Source of the DNA: Lachnospiraceae bacterium OF09-6 | Lineage (GTDB): Bacteria > Bacillota > Clostridia > Lachnospirales > Lachnospiraceae | Assembly (NCBI GenBank): GCA_003435055.1 | Contig: QUMM01000008.1 | Coordinates: 35,801-99,800, forward strand | Direction: 5' to 3' | Length of the DNA stretch: 64,000 nucleotides | In this document: in pieces, positions 48,116 to 57,394 of the stretch | Position numbering within the stretch: the stretch's first letter is position 1 | How the letters are laid out: every line of letters starts with the position of its first letter | Notes under the pieces: generated by a model | What the model saw: the letters and a program-made list of their open reading frames with translations, nothing else | Databases searched by the model: none | Told to the model about the DNA's origin: nothing | Made by a program: the position numbers and the translations under genes

Positions 48116-48754
48116 ATGGCTAAAATAGTAATTGAATTGCAACATGAGGCATTAAAAAGCGATTTTGACATAATGAATTTGCTTAGGAAGGCTTATCTCG
48201 TTGCAAGAAAATTGAAGTTACAGGAATTTGAGGATTGGGTTAATAACGAATTGAATGGGTATAAAGACTTAGATAAAATTCCTGACTATAGATTACTTAG
48301 AAGAGAAATAAAAGCGTGGAATCCATATCACGGTTGGATACCTGTTATTCTACAGAATGACAATGAAGATATAACAACCCATTTAGCGTCTGATTCATTG
48401 GCAAACCTGTTAAATGTATATGAAAATTCAGAAAATAAAAACGCGATTTTACAATTTAATGCTACGATGAATAATTATTTGTCTAAATGCAGCGATTTTA
48501 ATACAAAATATGCCCTAATGATAGGAACTAATCAAATATACAGTATTATTGAACGTGTTAGAAATATTATTTTAGACTGGTCTATAACATTGGAGGAAAA
48601 CGGTATCTTAGGTGATGAATTACAATTTAGTGATGCCGAAAAAGAAATAGCAAATAAGACTCCTGTCATCAATCATTATACAAATAATTTTTATGGTACT
48701 GTAAGCGAAACACAAATTCAGCAAGCCACTACAAATTCGCAACAACAAAAATAG
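48116..48754 (+). CDS. AbiTii-like abortive-infection domain protein
   Basis: 212 residues. The N-terminal 185 match the AbiTii domain family: LLRKAYLVARKLKLQEFEDWVNNELNGY (residues 22-49), the PDYRLLRREIKAWNPYHGWIPV segment, and a central helical region with a conserved-looking NQIYSIIERVRNIILDWSITLEENGILGD. The C-terminus ends in a Gly/Asn/Gln stretch, YGTVSETQIQQATTNSQQ, that repeats the motif near the N-terminus of the preceding protein. AbiTii proteins are associated with phage-conflict systems and are presumed effectors. Mechanism unknown. AT-rich, consistent with separate origin from the rest of the element. Confidence 0.75.
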   Translation: MAKIVIELQHEALKSDFDIMNLLRKAYLVARKLKLQEFEDWVNNELNGYKDLDKIPDYRLLRREIKAWNPYHGWIPVILQNDNEDITTHLASDSLANLLNVYENSENKNAILQFNATMNNYLSKCSDFNTKYALMIGTNQIYSIIERVRNIILDWSITLEENGILGDELQFSDAEKEIANKTPVINHYTNNFYGTVSETQIQQATTNSQQQK

Positions 48755-48783
48755 AGAGTAGCTTTTTACCTACTCTCTATTTT
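48748..48783 (+). terminator. terminator of the AbiTii-like module
   Basis: AAATAGAGAGTAG pairs with CTACTCTCTATTT (48748-48760 and 48770-48783), with the T run directly following; the stop codon lies within the stem. Confidence 0.85.
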
Positions 48784-48830
48784 TGTTTGTCCTGTATGGC
48801 AGCTACCCTATTTCAGTTTGTTGGTTGATA

Positions 48831-48868
48831 CTGTTTTATGAGTAGCTACCATCCGCCAGCTGCTTTTT
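48831..48868. repeat. right attachment site (attR) of the 7.2-kb element
   Basis: Element arm CTGTTTTATGAGT (48831-48843), core ACCATC (48848-48853), then chromosomal CGC and the second terminator arm CAGCTGCTTTTT (48857-48868). Pairs with attL at 41640-41677. Confidence 0.75.
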
Positions 48869-49011
48869 CACTTCTTCTTTTTGGGTGGTTCCCCCTGTAA
48901 CACATGAGAAACCTCCTGAAAAGACTTTTTCATTTGTGTCATTCGCTTTCCGCCAATCTGGCGGTCATACAGAAATAATGAAAGCTGACTTTTCCATCCA
49001 TATTTTCGCAT
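48868..49011 (-). CDS. possible 47-residue protein downstream of trmB
   Basis: MRKYGWKSQLSLFLYDRQIG through a Lys tail (PPKKKK) and stop at 48868-48870, right at the outer arm of the split terminator. It is on the trmB strand, 40 bases after its stop, and its composition (aromatic start, basic tail) looks protein-like. Ribosome site is weak, so the call is tentative. Confidence 0.35.
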   Translation of the reverse strand: MRKYGWKSQLSLFLYDRQIGGKRMTQMKKSFQEVSHVLQGEPPKKKK

Positions 49012-49051
49012 CTATGCTTCGATCTTCCCCAATCAGTTTCATTTCCTATAT

Positions 49052-49750
49052 TTATATGCGTTCCTGCCGCTCCCGGTCAATCACCATCTTACAGATCGGA
49101 TTGCCCTTAGATGCGAACTTTTCTTCATACTCGGTCATGATGTTGTCCTTCATCAGTTCTGCATCTGCATGCAGATCAAAAGTATGCATCAGCAGTCTCC
49201 AGCCTGCCGGCTCAATCTCCTCCAATGCAAAATCAAACAATCCACGGTTGTCGGTCTTGAATTCAATGGTACCGTCTTTTTTCAGAATCTGATCATAGCG
49301 TGCCAGAAACTGTCTGGATGGCAGCCTGCGCTTAGCGTGGCGATCCTTCGGCCATGGATCAGAAAAATTCAGATAGATCCGTGCCACTTCTTCCGGTGCA
49401 AATACTTCCGGCAGTTCTGTGGCATCCATACAGATAAAATATAGATTCTCCGGAATATCCGCCGCAGCGGTCACTGCTTCCTGTCCCTCTGCCTGTTCTT
49501 TTCCCTGCAGCTTTTCCACTGCACGGAGCAATACACTGGTATATCGTTCAATACCGATGTAATTGATCTCTGGATGCTTTCTCGCCAGTTCTGTAATGAA
49601 CCGTCCCTTTCCCATTCCAACTTCAATATGGATAGGATGATCATTGCCAAATACTTCCTTCCACTGCCCACGCTGGGCTTTAGGATCCTGAATCACCAGT
49701 GGACTGGATGCAATCACGTCATTCGCTCTTGGTATGTTTCTTAATCTCAT
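49052..49750 (-). CDS. trmB: tRNA (guanine-N7-)-methyltransferase
   Basis: 232 residues. SAM-binding fold with IHIEVGMGKGRFITELARKHP (residues 41-61), ICMDATELPEVFAPEEV and the catalytic/tRNA region LNFSDPWPKDRHAKRRLPSRQFL near residue 128. Forms m7G46 in tRNAs. The start follows GGGAG. A stable hairpin (49768-49805) lies just upstream. Confidence 0.95.
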   Translation of the reverse strand: MRLRNIPRANDVIASSPLVIQDPKAQRGQWKEVFGNDHPIHIEVGMGKGRFITELARKHPEINYIGIERYTSVLLRAVEKLQGKEQAEGQEAVTAAADIPENLYFICMDATELPEVFAPEEVARIYLNFSDPWPKDRHAKRRLPSRQFLARYDQILKKDGTIEFKTDNRGLFDFALEEIEPAGWRLLMHTFDLHADAELMKDNIMTEYEEKFASKGNPICKMVIDRERQERI

Positions 49751-49767
49751 AGGTATTCTCCCTGGCC

Positions 49768-49805
49768 ATGACAGCGTCCACTCACCAGTGGCAGCAAGCT
49801 GTCAT
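49768..49805 (-). other. hairpin in the trmB leader
   Basis: ATGACAGC (49768-49775) and GCTGTCAT (49798-49805), 8 bp, with an inner CACT/AGTG pairing. It ends about 8 bases before the GGGAG ribosome site and has no T run, so it would act, if at all, on translation or RNA stability. Confidence 0.4.
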
Positions 49806-50053
49806 ATTCCTGTTTACTCTTACATTCAGCGTCTTCCCGAACTCATGCCGGTTCGAAACAATTGGATTTTTACTACGGTTCATGGTAGCCGAGAACCTGC
49901 AAAAAGTCAAGCAATTTCGTCCTGGTACCACCCAGAGAATCTACAAGCCTGTTTTGTATACACGATCTTATTTTTCGTTGTCGAAAAAAGGCGTTTTTTG
50001 TGAAACACATCCAAAACATTCGTTCTGAAAAAAACCTATGTAAACCACTTTTG

Positions 50054-50138
50054 TTATTCACAAAAATGTGGATAATGTGTATAACTTGGTGTATAACTGC
50101 ACTTTTATTGGGTTTGTGGACATAATTTGTGTGGATAT
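50054..50138. promoter_or_regulatory. DnaA-box cluster between trmB and degV
   Basis: TTATTCACA (50054-50062, plus), TGTGGATAA (50067-50075), TGTGTATAA (50076-50084), all matching TTATNCACA exactly on one strand or the other; GGTGTATAA (50088-50096) and TGTGGATAT (50130-50138) match 8 of 9. AT-rich sequence follows to 50230. No dnaA or dnaN gene is near. Likely a DnaA titration or regulatory cluster, less likely an origin. The rest of 49806-50257 has no gene. Confidence 0.55.
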
Positions 50139-50257
50139 CGTGGTTTATAATATCATGTGCATAAGTCGTAATTTTGTTAATTGTGTCATTTTTTTGTACA
50201 ATTTGTCGAGTGACATAATTCTGATTATGACAACTGCTCCACGATTCCTCCTGTTCC

Positions 50258-51130
50258 TTATTTTTCTCCGAAAAAGATCACCGCTACCATTCCCGGGCCG
50301 GTATGAGATCCGATGATCGGACAAAGCATCATTTTCGTCACATCGGCATTTGGATTTTCTTTTTTTATCATGTTTTCCACTTCATCAGCATGTTCTTCAC
50401 AATCCCCGTGGACAATATAAACTCGATTGCCATAAGAATCATCTCTTTGCTTCTTGTACTTGCTCTCCAGCGCTTTTAACCCCATCTTCGGGCCACGCTT
50501 TTTCTCAATGGTGATCAGCTTACCCTCTGCATCTACTTCCAGGATAGGCTTGATATTCAGCGCAGAACCTATGATAGCTGTGGTCGCCGGGATTCTGCCG
50601 CCCCGCTTCAGATACATCAGGTCATCCACCATGAACCAGAGCGTCATCTTCCCTTTGTTCTCATTCAGCCATTTGGCGTTTTCTTCGATGGTCATGCCAT
50701 TTTTCTGATTGCGAATCGCACATTCCAGCAACAGTCCCATGCCGCCGGTTGCACAAAGACTGTCCACAGGCACTACCTTTGCATTCGTATAGGTTTCTGC
50801 CAGTTCGTTAGCTGCCATACAGACCGAATCAAAGGTCTTGGTCAGGCCACTGGACAGGGAAAGATAAAGAATCGACTTTCCTTCTTTTAAGATGGGTTCA
50901 AAGGTCTCCACATAAGTATGCGGGGTAATCTGACTGGTCTGTGTCACTTTTCCCTGCCTCTGTGCATCATAGAATTTTTTCAGAAATGCTTCCTCTTCCA
51001 GAGCCTCACAGATCCGTTCCTCATCTCCCACCATATACCGCATCGGTACAAAATATATGTTTTCATTTTTCAAAAATTCTGGATCAATATCCGCAGATGC
51101 ATCTGTATAAATTAAATATTCTGTTGCCAT
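50258..51130 (-). CDS. DegV family fatty-acid-binding protein
   Basis: 290 residues, start at 51130 behind GGAGGG. Typical DegV sequence: YTDASADIDPEFLKNENIYFVPMRY at the N-terminus, TSQITPHTYVETFEPILKEGKSILYLSLSSGLTKTFDS, VDSLCATGGMGLLLECA, and a C-terminal GSHTGPGMVAVIFFG. Relatives (FakB) bind fatty acids and hand them to the kinase FakA. No fakA gene is adjacent. Confidence 0.9.
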   Translation of the reverse strand: MATEYLIYTDASADIDPEFLKNENIYFVPMRYMVGDEERICEALEEEAFLKKFYDAQRQGKVTQTSQITPHTYVETFEPILKEGKSILYLSLSSGLTKTFDSVCMAANELAETYTNAKVVPVDSLCATGGMGLLLECAIRNQKNGMTIEENAKWLNENKGKMTLWFMVDDLMYLKRGGRIPATTAIIGSALNIKPILEVDAEGKLITIEKKRGPKMGLKALESKYKKQRDDSYGNRVYIVHGDCEEHADEVENMIKKENPNADVTKMMLCPIIGSHTGPGMVAVIFFGEK

Positions 51131-51320
51131 AAATCCCTCCAATTATGTAACATGTGTTGCTTTTGTAATATATGTGGATTATAATAGGCGCATACTACAG
51201 AAACAATGGTCAATGTCTCTGTATCTGTTACTTTTGAAACAGATAGTGTGCAACTGTTACCAATTTTTATACTTCCCTGAAAAACGGAATACCAAATGCA
51301 GACACACCAGAAAGGATCCT

Positions 51321-51911
51321 ATGATGCCATCTCAGAACAAACTCCCGGACCGCCGGGTTTTACGCACGAAAAAAAATATTCGCCAGGCTTTTCTGCGGCT
51401 TTTAGCCGAAAAAAACATCAGCCAGATCACAATAAAGGAATTATCTGATCTGGCTGATATCAACCGCAAGACTTTTTATATGTACTACTCTAATATAGAA
51501 GAGATTCTTTTCGAACTGGAAGATGAACTGGTACAGAAACTTGTTCTTGTATTTGAAAAAGAGCTGTTTAAAAATGAAGCTTTAAACTCCTACTCTTTTT
51601 TTAAAAATTTAAATCAGGCTATACAGGAAAATCTTCCACTTTATCGTATCCTGAATCATTCCGGTCTGCTGCCTCACCTGATCCAACGGGCAAAAGATGC
51701 GCTGATCGATATTTTCTTTCGAAAATACCATATTCCAAAAGATTCCAACAATGAACGCTATATTCTTTACGCTGAATACGCTGCTTCCGGTATTCTCTCC
51801 ATGTATACCAAATGGTTCAGCACTGATTCTGATATGTCGCTGGAGGAACTGACAAAAACTGCAGCAGATATCACACTGTACGGATTTCAGCATCTGATTT
51901 CGCAAACGTAA
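51321..51911 (+). CDS. TetR/AcrR-family transcriptional regulator
   Basis: 196 residues from the double ATG at 51321/51324 behind AAAGGA. Helix-turn-helix in FLRLLAEKNISQITIKELSDLADINRKTFYMYYSNIEEI (residues 23-62); helical C-terminal ligand domain (LPLYRILNHSGLLPHLIQRAKDALIDIF). Divergent from degV by about 190 bases. Longer readings from 51174 lack a site. Target unknown. Confidence 0.85.
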   Translation: MMPSQNKLPDRRVLRTKKNIRQAFLRLLAEKNISQITIKELSDLADINRKTFYMYYSNIEEILFELEDELVQKLVLVFEKELFKNEALNSYSFFKNLNQAIQENLPLYRILNHSGLLPHLIQRAKDALIDIFFRKYHIPKDSNNERYILYAEYAASGILSMYTKWFSTDSDMSLEELTKTAADITLYGFQHLISQT

Positions 51912-51913
51912 AC

Positions 51914-51951
51914 TCTGGAAAAACCAGATCTTTCTGACCGGTTCCTCCAGA
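51914..51951. terminator. bidirectional terminator between tetR-type and fic genes
   Basis: TCTGGA (51914-51919) and TCCAGA (51946-51951) with an inner ACCAG/CCGGT-type pairing; ATTTT follows on the plus side. Confidence 0.5.
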
Positions 51952-51956
51952 CTATT

Positions 51957-52712
51957 TTACACTTCATTTTTTCTTTCATACAACTGCCTGATTCTTTCTA
52001 TCGAGGCCAGTTCACCTTTTGCTATGATATGCACCATTTGAGAAATGTCTCCGCTTCGATCATAACGCCGGAAGGCCTGGCGATAATTTCCTTTGGGTTC
52101 TATAATAATCGGCAACAGTTTCTCATTTATCAGCTGCTGATTTAAAATCATACGCCCGGTACGCCCATTTCCATCCGCAAACGGATGAATTCGCTCAAAA
52201 TCCATATGATTTTTGGCAATATTACTCAGATTCTCTTCCATATTTTTTTCTGATACACTCAAACGCGTCATAAACTCTGACATTCGTTCTGGCACTTTTT
52301 CATAGGACGATGGATAATATACTGCCTCCAGGGTGGTACCTATATATACATTCTTCTGACGATACCCTTCTTCCCCCATCATGAGAATCGCATTCGCCTT
52401 CTTTATCCACGCTTCATTCATCGTTTTCTTTTCAAAGGGAATCATCATGGAACAGATGGCGCGATACAGTGCTTTGGTATCCTGATACTCCGAATAGGAA
52501 TGTCCGCTTCTCACTTCGTCATAATCCAAAAAATCCACCGTTTCATCCAAAGATAACGTATTTCCTTCAATAGCATTACTGCTCCAGCAGAATCTTCTTG
52601 CAAAATCTTCCGTAAAAGGCTCACGAATCAATACATCCTTCATTTTCTCATTTGCATCTGATATTTGATTTTCTATGGTTTCGAATAATTCCTCATTTTG
52701 AAATAATGGCAT
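51957..52712 (-). CDS. Fic family AMPylase-type protein with N-terminal inhibitory motif
   Basis: 251 residues. Catalytic motif HPFADGNGRTGRM (residues 173-185) is complete (HxFxxGNGRxxR). The inhibitory helix motif S-x3-E-G is seen as SSNAIEGN near residue 45, so this is a class II Fic whose activity is held in check in cis. Fic proteins transfer AMP (or other phosphate-containing groups) to hydroxyl side chains. It stands alone, without an antitoxin gene, as usual for class II. Confidence 0.9.
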   Translation of the reverse strand: MPLFQNEELFETIENQISDANEKMKDVLIREPFTEDFARRFCWSSNAIEGNTLSLDETVDFLDYDEVRSGHSYSEYQDTKALYRAICSMMIPFEKKTMNEAWIKKANAILMMGEEGYRQKNVYIGTTLEAVYYPSSYEKVPERMSEFMTRLSVSEKNMEENLSNIAKNHMDFERIHPFADGNGRTGRMILNQQLINEKLLPIIIEPKGNYRQAFRRYDRSGDISQMVHIIAKGELASIERIRQLYERKNEV

Positions 52713-52795
52713 CTTCGAAAATTCCTTTCCATTTTCTCCTATTGTAGCATCATTTTTCTAAATCAGAAAGATCTTTCTTCTGATCCACAGACAGC

Positions 52796-52825
52796 GAAAA
52801 AGCACCTTGGACGAGGTGCTTTTTC
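52796..52825. terminator. bidirectional terminator after glutamine synthetase
   Basis: GAAAAAGCACCT (52796-52807) pairs with AGGTGCTTTTTC (52814-52825), TTGGAC loop; T runs on both sides. Confidence 0.85.
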
Positions 52826-52874
52826 GGATTTAAGGATATATGAACATTGTGTTACAATGAAGTAACCTTATCTG

Positions 52875-54986
52875 TTAGACCTCGAAGAGCAGGTCTCCAT
52901 AGGATGGCATTGGCCATGCTTCCTTATCCACGATCATTTCCAGTTTATCTACCGGAGCACGAAGTGCTGCCATAGCCGGAACGATACTGTCATGGAAGAA
53001 TCTTGCCTGTTTTTCGATATCTTCGATGGTTGCAGCTTCTGCTGTCAGTTCTGTCAGTTTGCCAAGTGCTGCCTTGGTTTCTTCCAGCAGATCTGAAGTC
53101 TCATTCAACAGACCTACCTGAACGGTTGCTTTTGCACCGGCTGCTGTCACTGCATTGATGGTATCTGCCAGACTCTTAGTGTAACCAATAACTGCCGGAA
53201 CAATCTGCTTGCTGGCCACATCGATCATAGTCTTTGCTTCAATATTGATTGCTTTTGCGTATGCTTCATACTGAATCTCTACACGTGCTTCCAGTTCTAC
53301 CTTGCTGTATACATGGAATTTTTCGAACATGGAAACAGATTTTTCAGTAACCAGAGCAGGAATGGCATCTACCATAGATTTCAGGTTTGGCAGGCCTCTT
53401 CTTTCTGCTTCTGCTACCCATTCATCGGAGTAACCATCGCCGTTGAAGACGATTCTCTGATGCTCGGTTGCGTATTTCTTGATCAGATCATGTGCGCACT
53501 GTTCAAAATCTTCTGCTTTTTCCAGTTCATCACAGGCTTCGCAGAATGCTTCTGCTACGATGGTGTTCAGCACAATATTCGGTGATGCGATAGAATCCTT
53601 GGAACCAACCATACGGAACTCGAATTTATTTCCGGTAAATGCAAATGGTGAGGTTCTGTTACGGTCTGTTGCATCTTTGGAAAATACCGGAAGGGTCTTA
53701 ACACCGGTATCCAGCTTATCGCCAGTGATACTGTGTGTAGCACTTCCTGTACTGATTAACTGTGCCACTACGTCATCCAGCTGATCTCCAAGAAAAATAG
53801 AGATAATTGCCGGCGGTGCCTCGTTGGCTCCCAGTCTGTGATCATTTCCTACGTCTGCTGCCGCTTCACGAAGCAGATCTGCGTGTTCATCCACTGCTTT
53901 TAAGATACAGGTCAGCACCAGCAAGAACTGAATGTTCTCGTGAGGTGTTTTGCCTGGATCCAGCAGGTTGATGCCGTCATCTGTGGTGATGGACCAGTTG
54001 TTGTGTTTACCGGAACCATTAACTCCATCAAATGGTTTTTCATGCAACAGGCAGTGCAGACCATGCTCGCAGGCTGTCTTTTTCAGAATCTTCATAACCA
54101 GCTGGTTCTGGTCTACTGCAACATTTGCTTCTGCATAAATCGGAGCCAGCTCATGCTGTGCAGGAGCTACTTCGTTGTGCTGTGTCTTGGCGGTTACACC
54201 CAGTTTCCACAGCTGCTCGTTTACATCTTTCATGTAAGCGGCAATTCTCTGACGGATGGTACCGAAGTAATGGTCATCCATCTCCTGTCCTTTTGGAGGC
54301 ATTGCACCAAATAAGGTACGTCCTGTAAAGATCAGGTCTTTTCTCTGTAAGTATTTCTTCTTATCAACCAGGAAGTATTCCTGTTCCGGTCCTACGGAAG
54401 GAGTTACTTTCTTGGATGTGGTATTTCCAAATAAACGAAGAAGTCTTAAGGACTGTTCGTTAATCGCCTGCATGGAACGAAGCAGCGGAGTCTTTTTGTC
54501 CAGTGCTTCTCCTGTGTAGGAGCAGAATGCGGTAGGAATGCAAAGGATTGCGCCTGCTGCATCTTTTCTTACATAAGCCGGTGAAGTACAATCCCAGGCT
54601 GTATAGCCTCTTGCCATGAATGTGGCACGAAGTCCGCCTGATGGGAAGGAAGATGCATCCGGTTCACCCTGAATCAGTTCTTTTCCGGACAGCTCCATAA
54701 GGATGGTGCCATCTTCTCTCGGTGCTGTAATAAAGGAATCATGCTTCTCAGCTGTGACACCGGTCAGTGGCTGGAATATATGAGTATAATGAGTAGCACC
54801 TTTTTCTACTGCCCAGTTTTTCATGGCCTCTGCGACCACATCAGCTACAGACAGATCCAGTGGTGTGCCCTCATCAATGGTCTTTTTTAATTCTTTGTAC
54901 ACCTTCTTCGGAAGACGTTCACGCATTACTTTGTCATTGAAGACGTCTTCTCCGAAGATCTCAGCTACGTTAAATGCCTCGCTCAT
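52875..54986 (-). CDS. glnN: glutamine synthetase type III
   Basis: 703 residues from the ATG at 54986 (GGAGG, with a T-run hairpin before it). Type III features: long N-terminal GSIII domain ([28 protein letters not shown]), ATP/glutamate sites in [52 protein letters not shown], and [21 protein letters not shown], plus a helical C-terminus ([33 protein letters not shown]). It assimilates ammonium into glutamine. A longer reading to 55055 runs through the leader terminator and was not chosen. Confidence 0.95.
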   Translation of the reverse strand: MSEAFNVAEIFGEDVFNDKVMRERLPKKVYKELKKTIDEGTPLDLSVADVVAEAMKNWAVEKGATHYTHIFQPLTGVTAEKHDSFITAPREDGTILMELSGKELIQGEPDASSFPSGGLRATFMARGYTAWDCTSPAYVRKDAAGAILCIPTAFCSYTGEALDKKTPLLRSMQAINEQSLRLLRLFGNTTSKKVTPSVGPEQEYFLVDKKKYLQRKDLIFTGRTLFGAMPPKGQEMDDHYFGTIRQRIAAYMKDVNEQLWKLGVTAKTQHNEVAPAQHELAPIYAEANVAVDQNQLVMKILKKTACEHGLHCLLHEKPFDGVNGSGKHNNWSITTDDGINLLDPGKTPHENIQFLLVLTCILKAVDEHADLLREAAADVGNDHRLGANEAPPAIISIFLGDQLDDVVAQLISTGSATHSITGDKLDTGVKTLPVFSKDATDRNRTSPFAFTGNKFEFRMVGSKDSIASPNIVLNTIVAEAFCEACDELEKAEDFEQCAHDLIKKYATEHQRIVFNGDGYSDEWVAEAERRGLPNLKSMVDAIPALVTEKSVSMFEKFHVYSKVELEARVEIQYEAYAKAINIEAKTMIDVASKQIVPAVIGYTKSLADTINAVTAAGAKATVQVGLLNETSDLLEETKAALGKLTELTAEAATIEDIEKQARFFHDSIVPAMAALRAPVDKLEMIVDKEAWPMPSYGDLLFEV

Positions 54987-55002
54987 AATTATCCTCCTCA
55001 TC

Positions 55003-55036
55003 AAAAAAGGCGCTCCGCTTGTTAGCGGAACGCCTT
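55003..55036 (-). terminator. leader terminator (possible attenuator) of glutamine synthetase
   Basis: AAGGCGCTCCGC / GCGGAACGCCTT arms (55007-55018 and 55025-55036) with a TTGTTA loop; on the minus strand a six-T run follows, and the ribosome site GAGGAGG begins only a few bases later. A possible promoter lies upstream (TTGCAT 55102-55097, 17-base spacer, TAAGGT 55079-55074). Antitermination must be relieved for expression; the ANTAR loop pattern (A1, G4) was not seen, so the regulator is unknown. Confidence 0.6.
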
Positions 55037-55182
55037 CGTTCTCTGAAAATCTCATTTCATTTAAGATATCAATACCTTACTACTCTTTTTTTCAAAATGC
55101 AAGTGCTTTTTAAAGATTCAATAATTGAAAATTTTATACATTGTAATTTATTTTTTGCATAATTTTCAATCTTCCTGTCAGC

Positions 55183-57356
55183 TTATTTGACCTTTGCAGC
55201 CTGCCGCATACTGGAAATCGTGATCTTTGCACCTTTTTTCCAACGTGTCTTCTTATTTGGTCGTACCCAGATCTGGATCTTATCTACGGACTTTCTTCCT
55301 GACCATTTAGACAGATTCACACTCACCTGCTTCGTGGTATTGCCCTTCAGTTTCATGGTGCTCTCATATACCGATGCACCATGGAAGAAACGGATCCGTA
55401 CATGTGCATATTTTTCCCTCATGCCAACCACTTTCAGCTTACAGGTAAAATACTTTCTGGATTTGAAGTTCAACGCCTTGGTGAAGCGCCATCCAGCACC
55501 GCTGTACAGATTCGGATTGGCAGATGTGCTGACCTTTACCGTAGTGTAGATCCCTTCTTTTTTACGGTGCCATTATAACCATTCTTCAGAGAGTTACTGA
55601 TGGATTTTGCCTTGCTTACTTTGTGAATACTGCTTATCTTTCCATTGCTATAACCTCCCATGGAGGTGAACCGATTCCAGGTAAATCCCGGAATTACCGA
55701 ATTCCAGCTGCTGATGCCGATGACATTCAGCGCGAACTTTGATACTTCCTGAGATCCGGCGGAATCAATATACTTAAATACATTCCAGATCTGCTTTTTC
55801 TTATTCGCATACTCCAGATTGCCTTTCTTGTTCGTCCATACCCCAAGATACAGTCCCTGGGAAGTCTCTGCCACATGATCCACATGGCGGTTCATGATAA
55901 AGGAATCCACTTTGTCATTGAATTCCGTAATATAGTAAGCATACGCCCAGGCAGCTGCCTGCTTCGTCTCATTGGTCACGCCATTGGTCCTGGAGGTAAA
56001 TCCCTGCTCAGACAGAATAATCCGTACATCACTGCGGAAATGAGTGGACACATAATTGCTCAGATAGCTCAGATTCTTCATGGTCACCTGCTTCGTACTG
56101 TCTGAATTGGTGACATTGTCATTCCAGAAGTTCGCATCTGTCAGCGGAGAAGGATATGGATGAAATGCCAGATTCCAGTTGATATCTCCCTCCTTTTGCA
56201 GGCAGGCTGCAAAAGCATCCAGTGTAGACCTGGAGGTGAAACATTTGCCATGGGGCTGAAGCATATTCCACAGATGATCCAGGGAAATATAGACTCTGGC
56301 ATTGCTGTATACGCTGCGCAGTGCCATATCCACAATCCGGAAGCTTCTGGTATAGGCTTCGATATAATCCTGAAATCCCAGTCGTCCCAGATAGTTGTAG
56401 TCATTGTAATTGTTGACCTCATTTCCCACGATCCAGTTTACCACTGTCCCATACTTACCGTTACTGTTCATGTAGCGGTCTCCCAGGAAATGCATCAGCG
56501 CTTCCAGGGTCTCTACCCCTTCCTGATTCATGGTATTAAAGCCATAATAATTCTTTCCTGCTCCCCTTGCATCCGGCGCAATCAGCACCTTTCCGCCATA
56601 ATTGTTACGCAGCAGCAAAATGCCGGACACGATCACATTACTCTGAGCCAGCTGCTTCGTCTGGCTGTCCACTTCGCTGCAGCCCGACTTCAGGAACCAG
56701 TACTGTTTCCCCTGATAATAGTAGGAATAACTGGAAGAAGCATTCTTCTGACTTCCAGTCGGTAAAAATGTATCCAGGCAGATATTCACTGCCGCATGCT
56801 TGATTCCCAGATCCTCTGCATCTGAGATCATCGTTGGTTTGATATGTAATCCCTTCTTGGATGCGGCCTTTGGAAACGCCTTTGTCACAGGAGCCAGTAC
56901 CTCCGGATTGGTAAGATACTGATAATTGCTGACGATCTGATACTGGTGATTCCGCTTTACCGCAATGGCAAACTTCCGGTATAACAGGCTGGCGGTACTG
57001 TTCAGATTCAGATCTGCGCCATACTTCACCAGACTCTGCTGAGGCAAAGTCCCTGCCAGAATACTTTTCTGACTCACCGACTTCTCATAAGGCAGAAGTG
57101 CCACCAGATAATAATTCCCATCTGTGCCGGATACATAGGGGCTTCCCGTTGCCGTCACTTCCACTCTTCCGTGATTGGACGGATCAATCCGACAGCTCTG
57201 TATCGTCAATGCACCCGCAGCCTCACCCGTTACACCAGATACGCATACTACCAGCAGAAACAAGAGAATCCACAGAAAAGATCCTCTCCTGCCCTGCCCT
57301 CTTTCTTCTTTCACACTCACTCTCTTTCCCTCGTCTCTCTTATATTCATCCTTCAC
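55183..57356 (-). pseudogene. secreted DUF5722 glycosidase-like protein, frameshifted near the C-terminus
   Basis: The main reading (55536-57356, 606 residues) has a signal anchor (SFLWILLFLLVVCVSGVTG), a beta domain (ALTIQSCRIDPSNHGRVEVTATG) and the TIM-barrel-like DUF5722 domain, with likely catalytic acids in NWIVGNEVNNYN and IILSEQGFTSRTNG. The C-terminal reading (55183-55473) is a beta-sandwich, KSRKYFTCKLKVVG to KKGAKITISS. One more A in the run at 55558-55563 joins them as KEGIYTTVKVSTSANPN. Full length about 720 residues. Probably acts on polysaccharide outside the cell. Confidence 0.82.
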
Positions 57357-57394
57357 AGAAGCCCACTGCTTCTCTCTTGCCAGGCTCTGGCCTC

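Noticed and set aside
49914..49940. T-box-like GGGTGGTACC on the minus strand upstream of trmB
   Set aside because: No specifier stem, no AGTA box, no matching terminator; the gene is a methyltransferase, not an amino-acid gene.
50041..50257. Chromosomal replication origin
   Set aside because: DnaA boxes and AT-rich DNA are present, but no dnaA, dnaN, rpmH or recF is within the window; kept as a DnaA-box cluster only.
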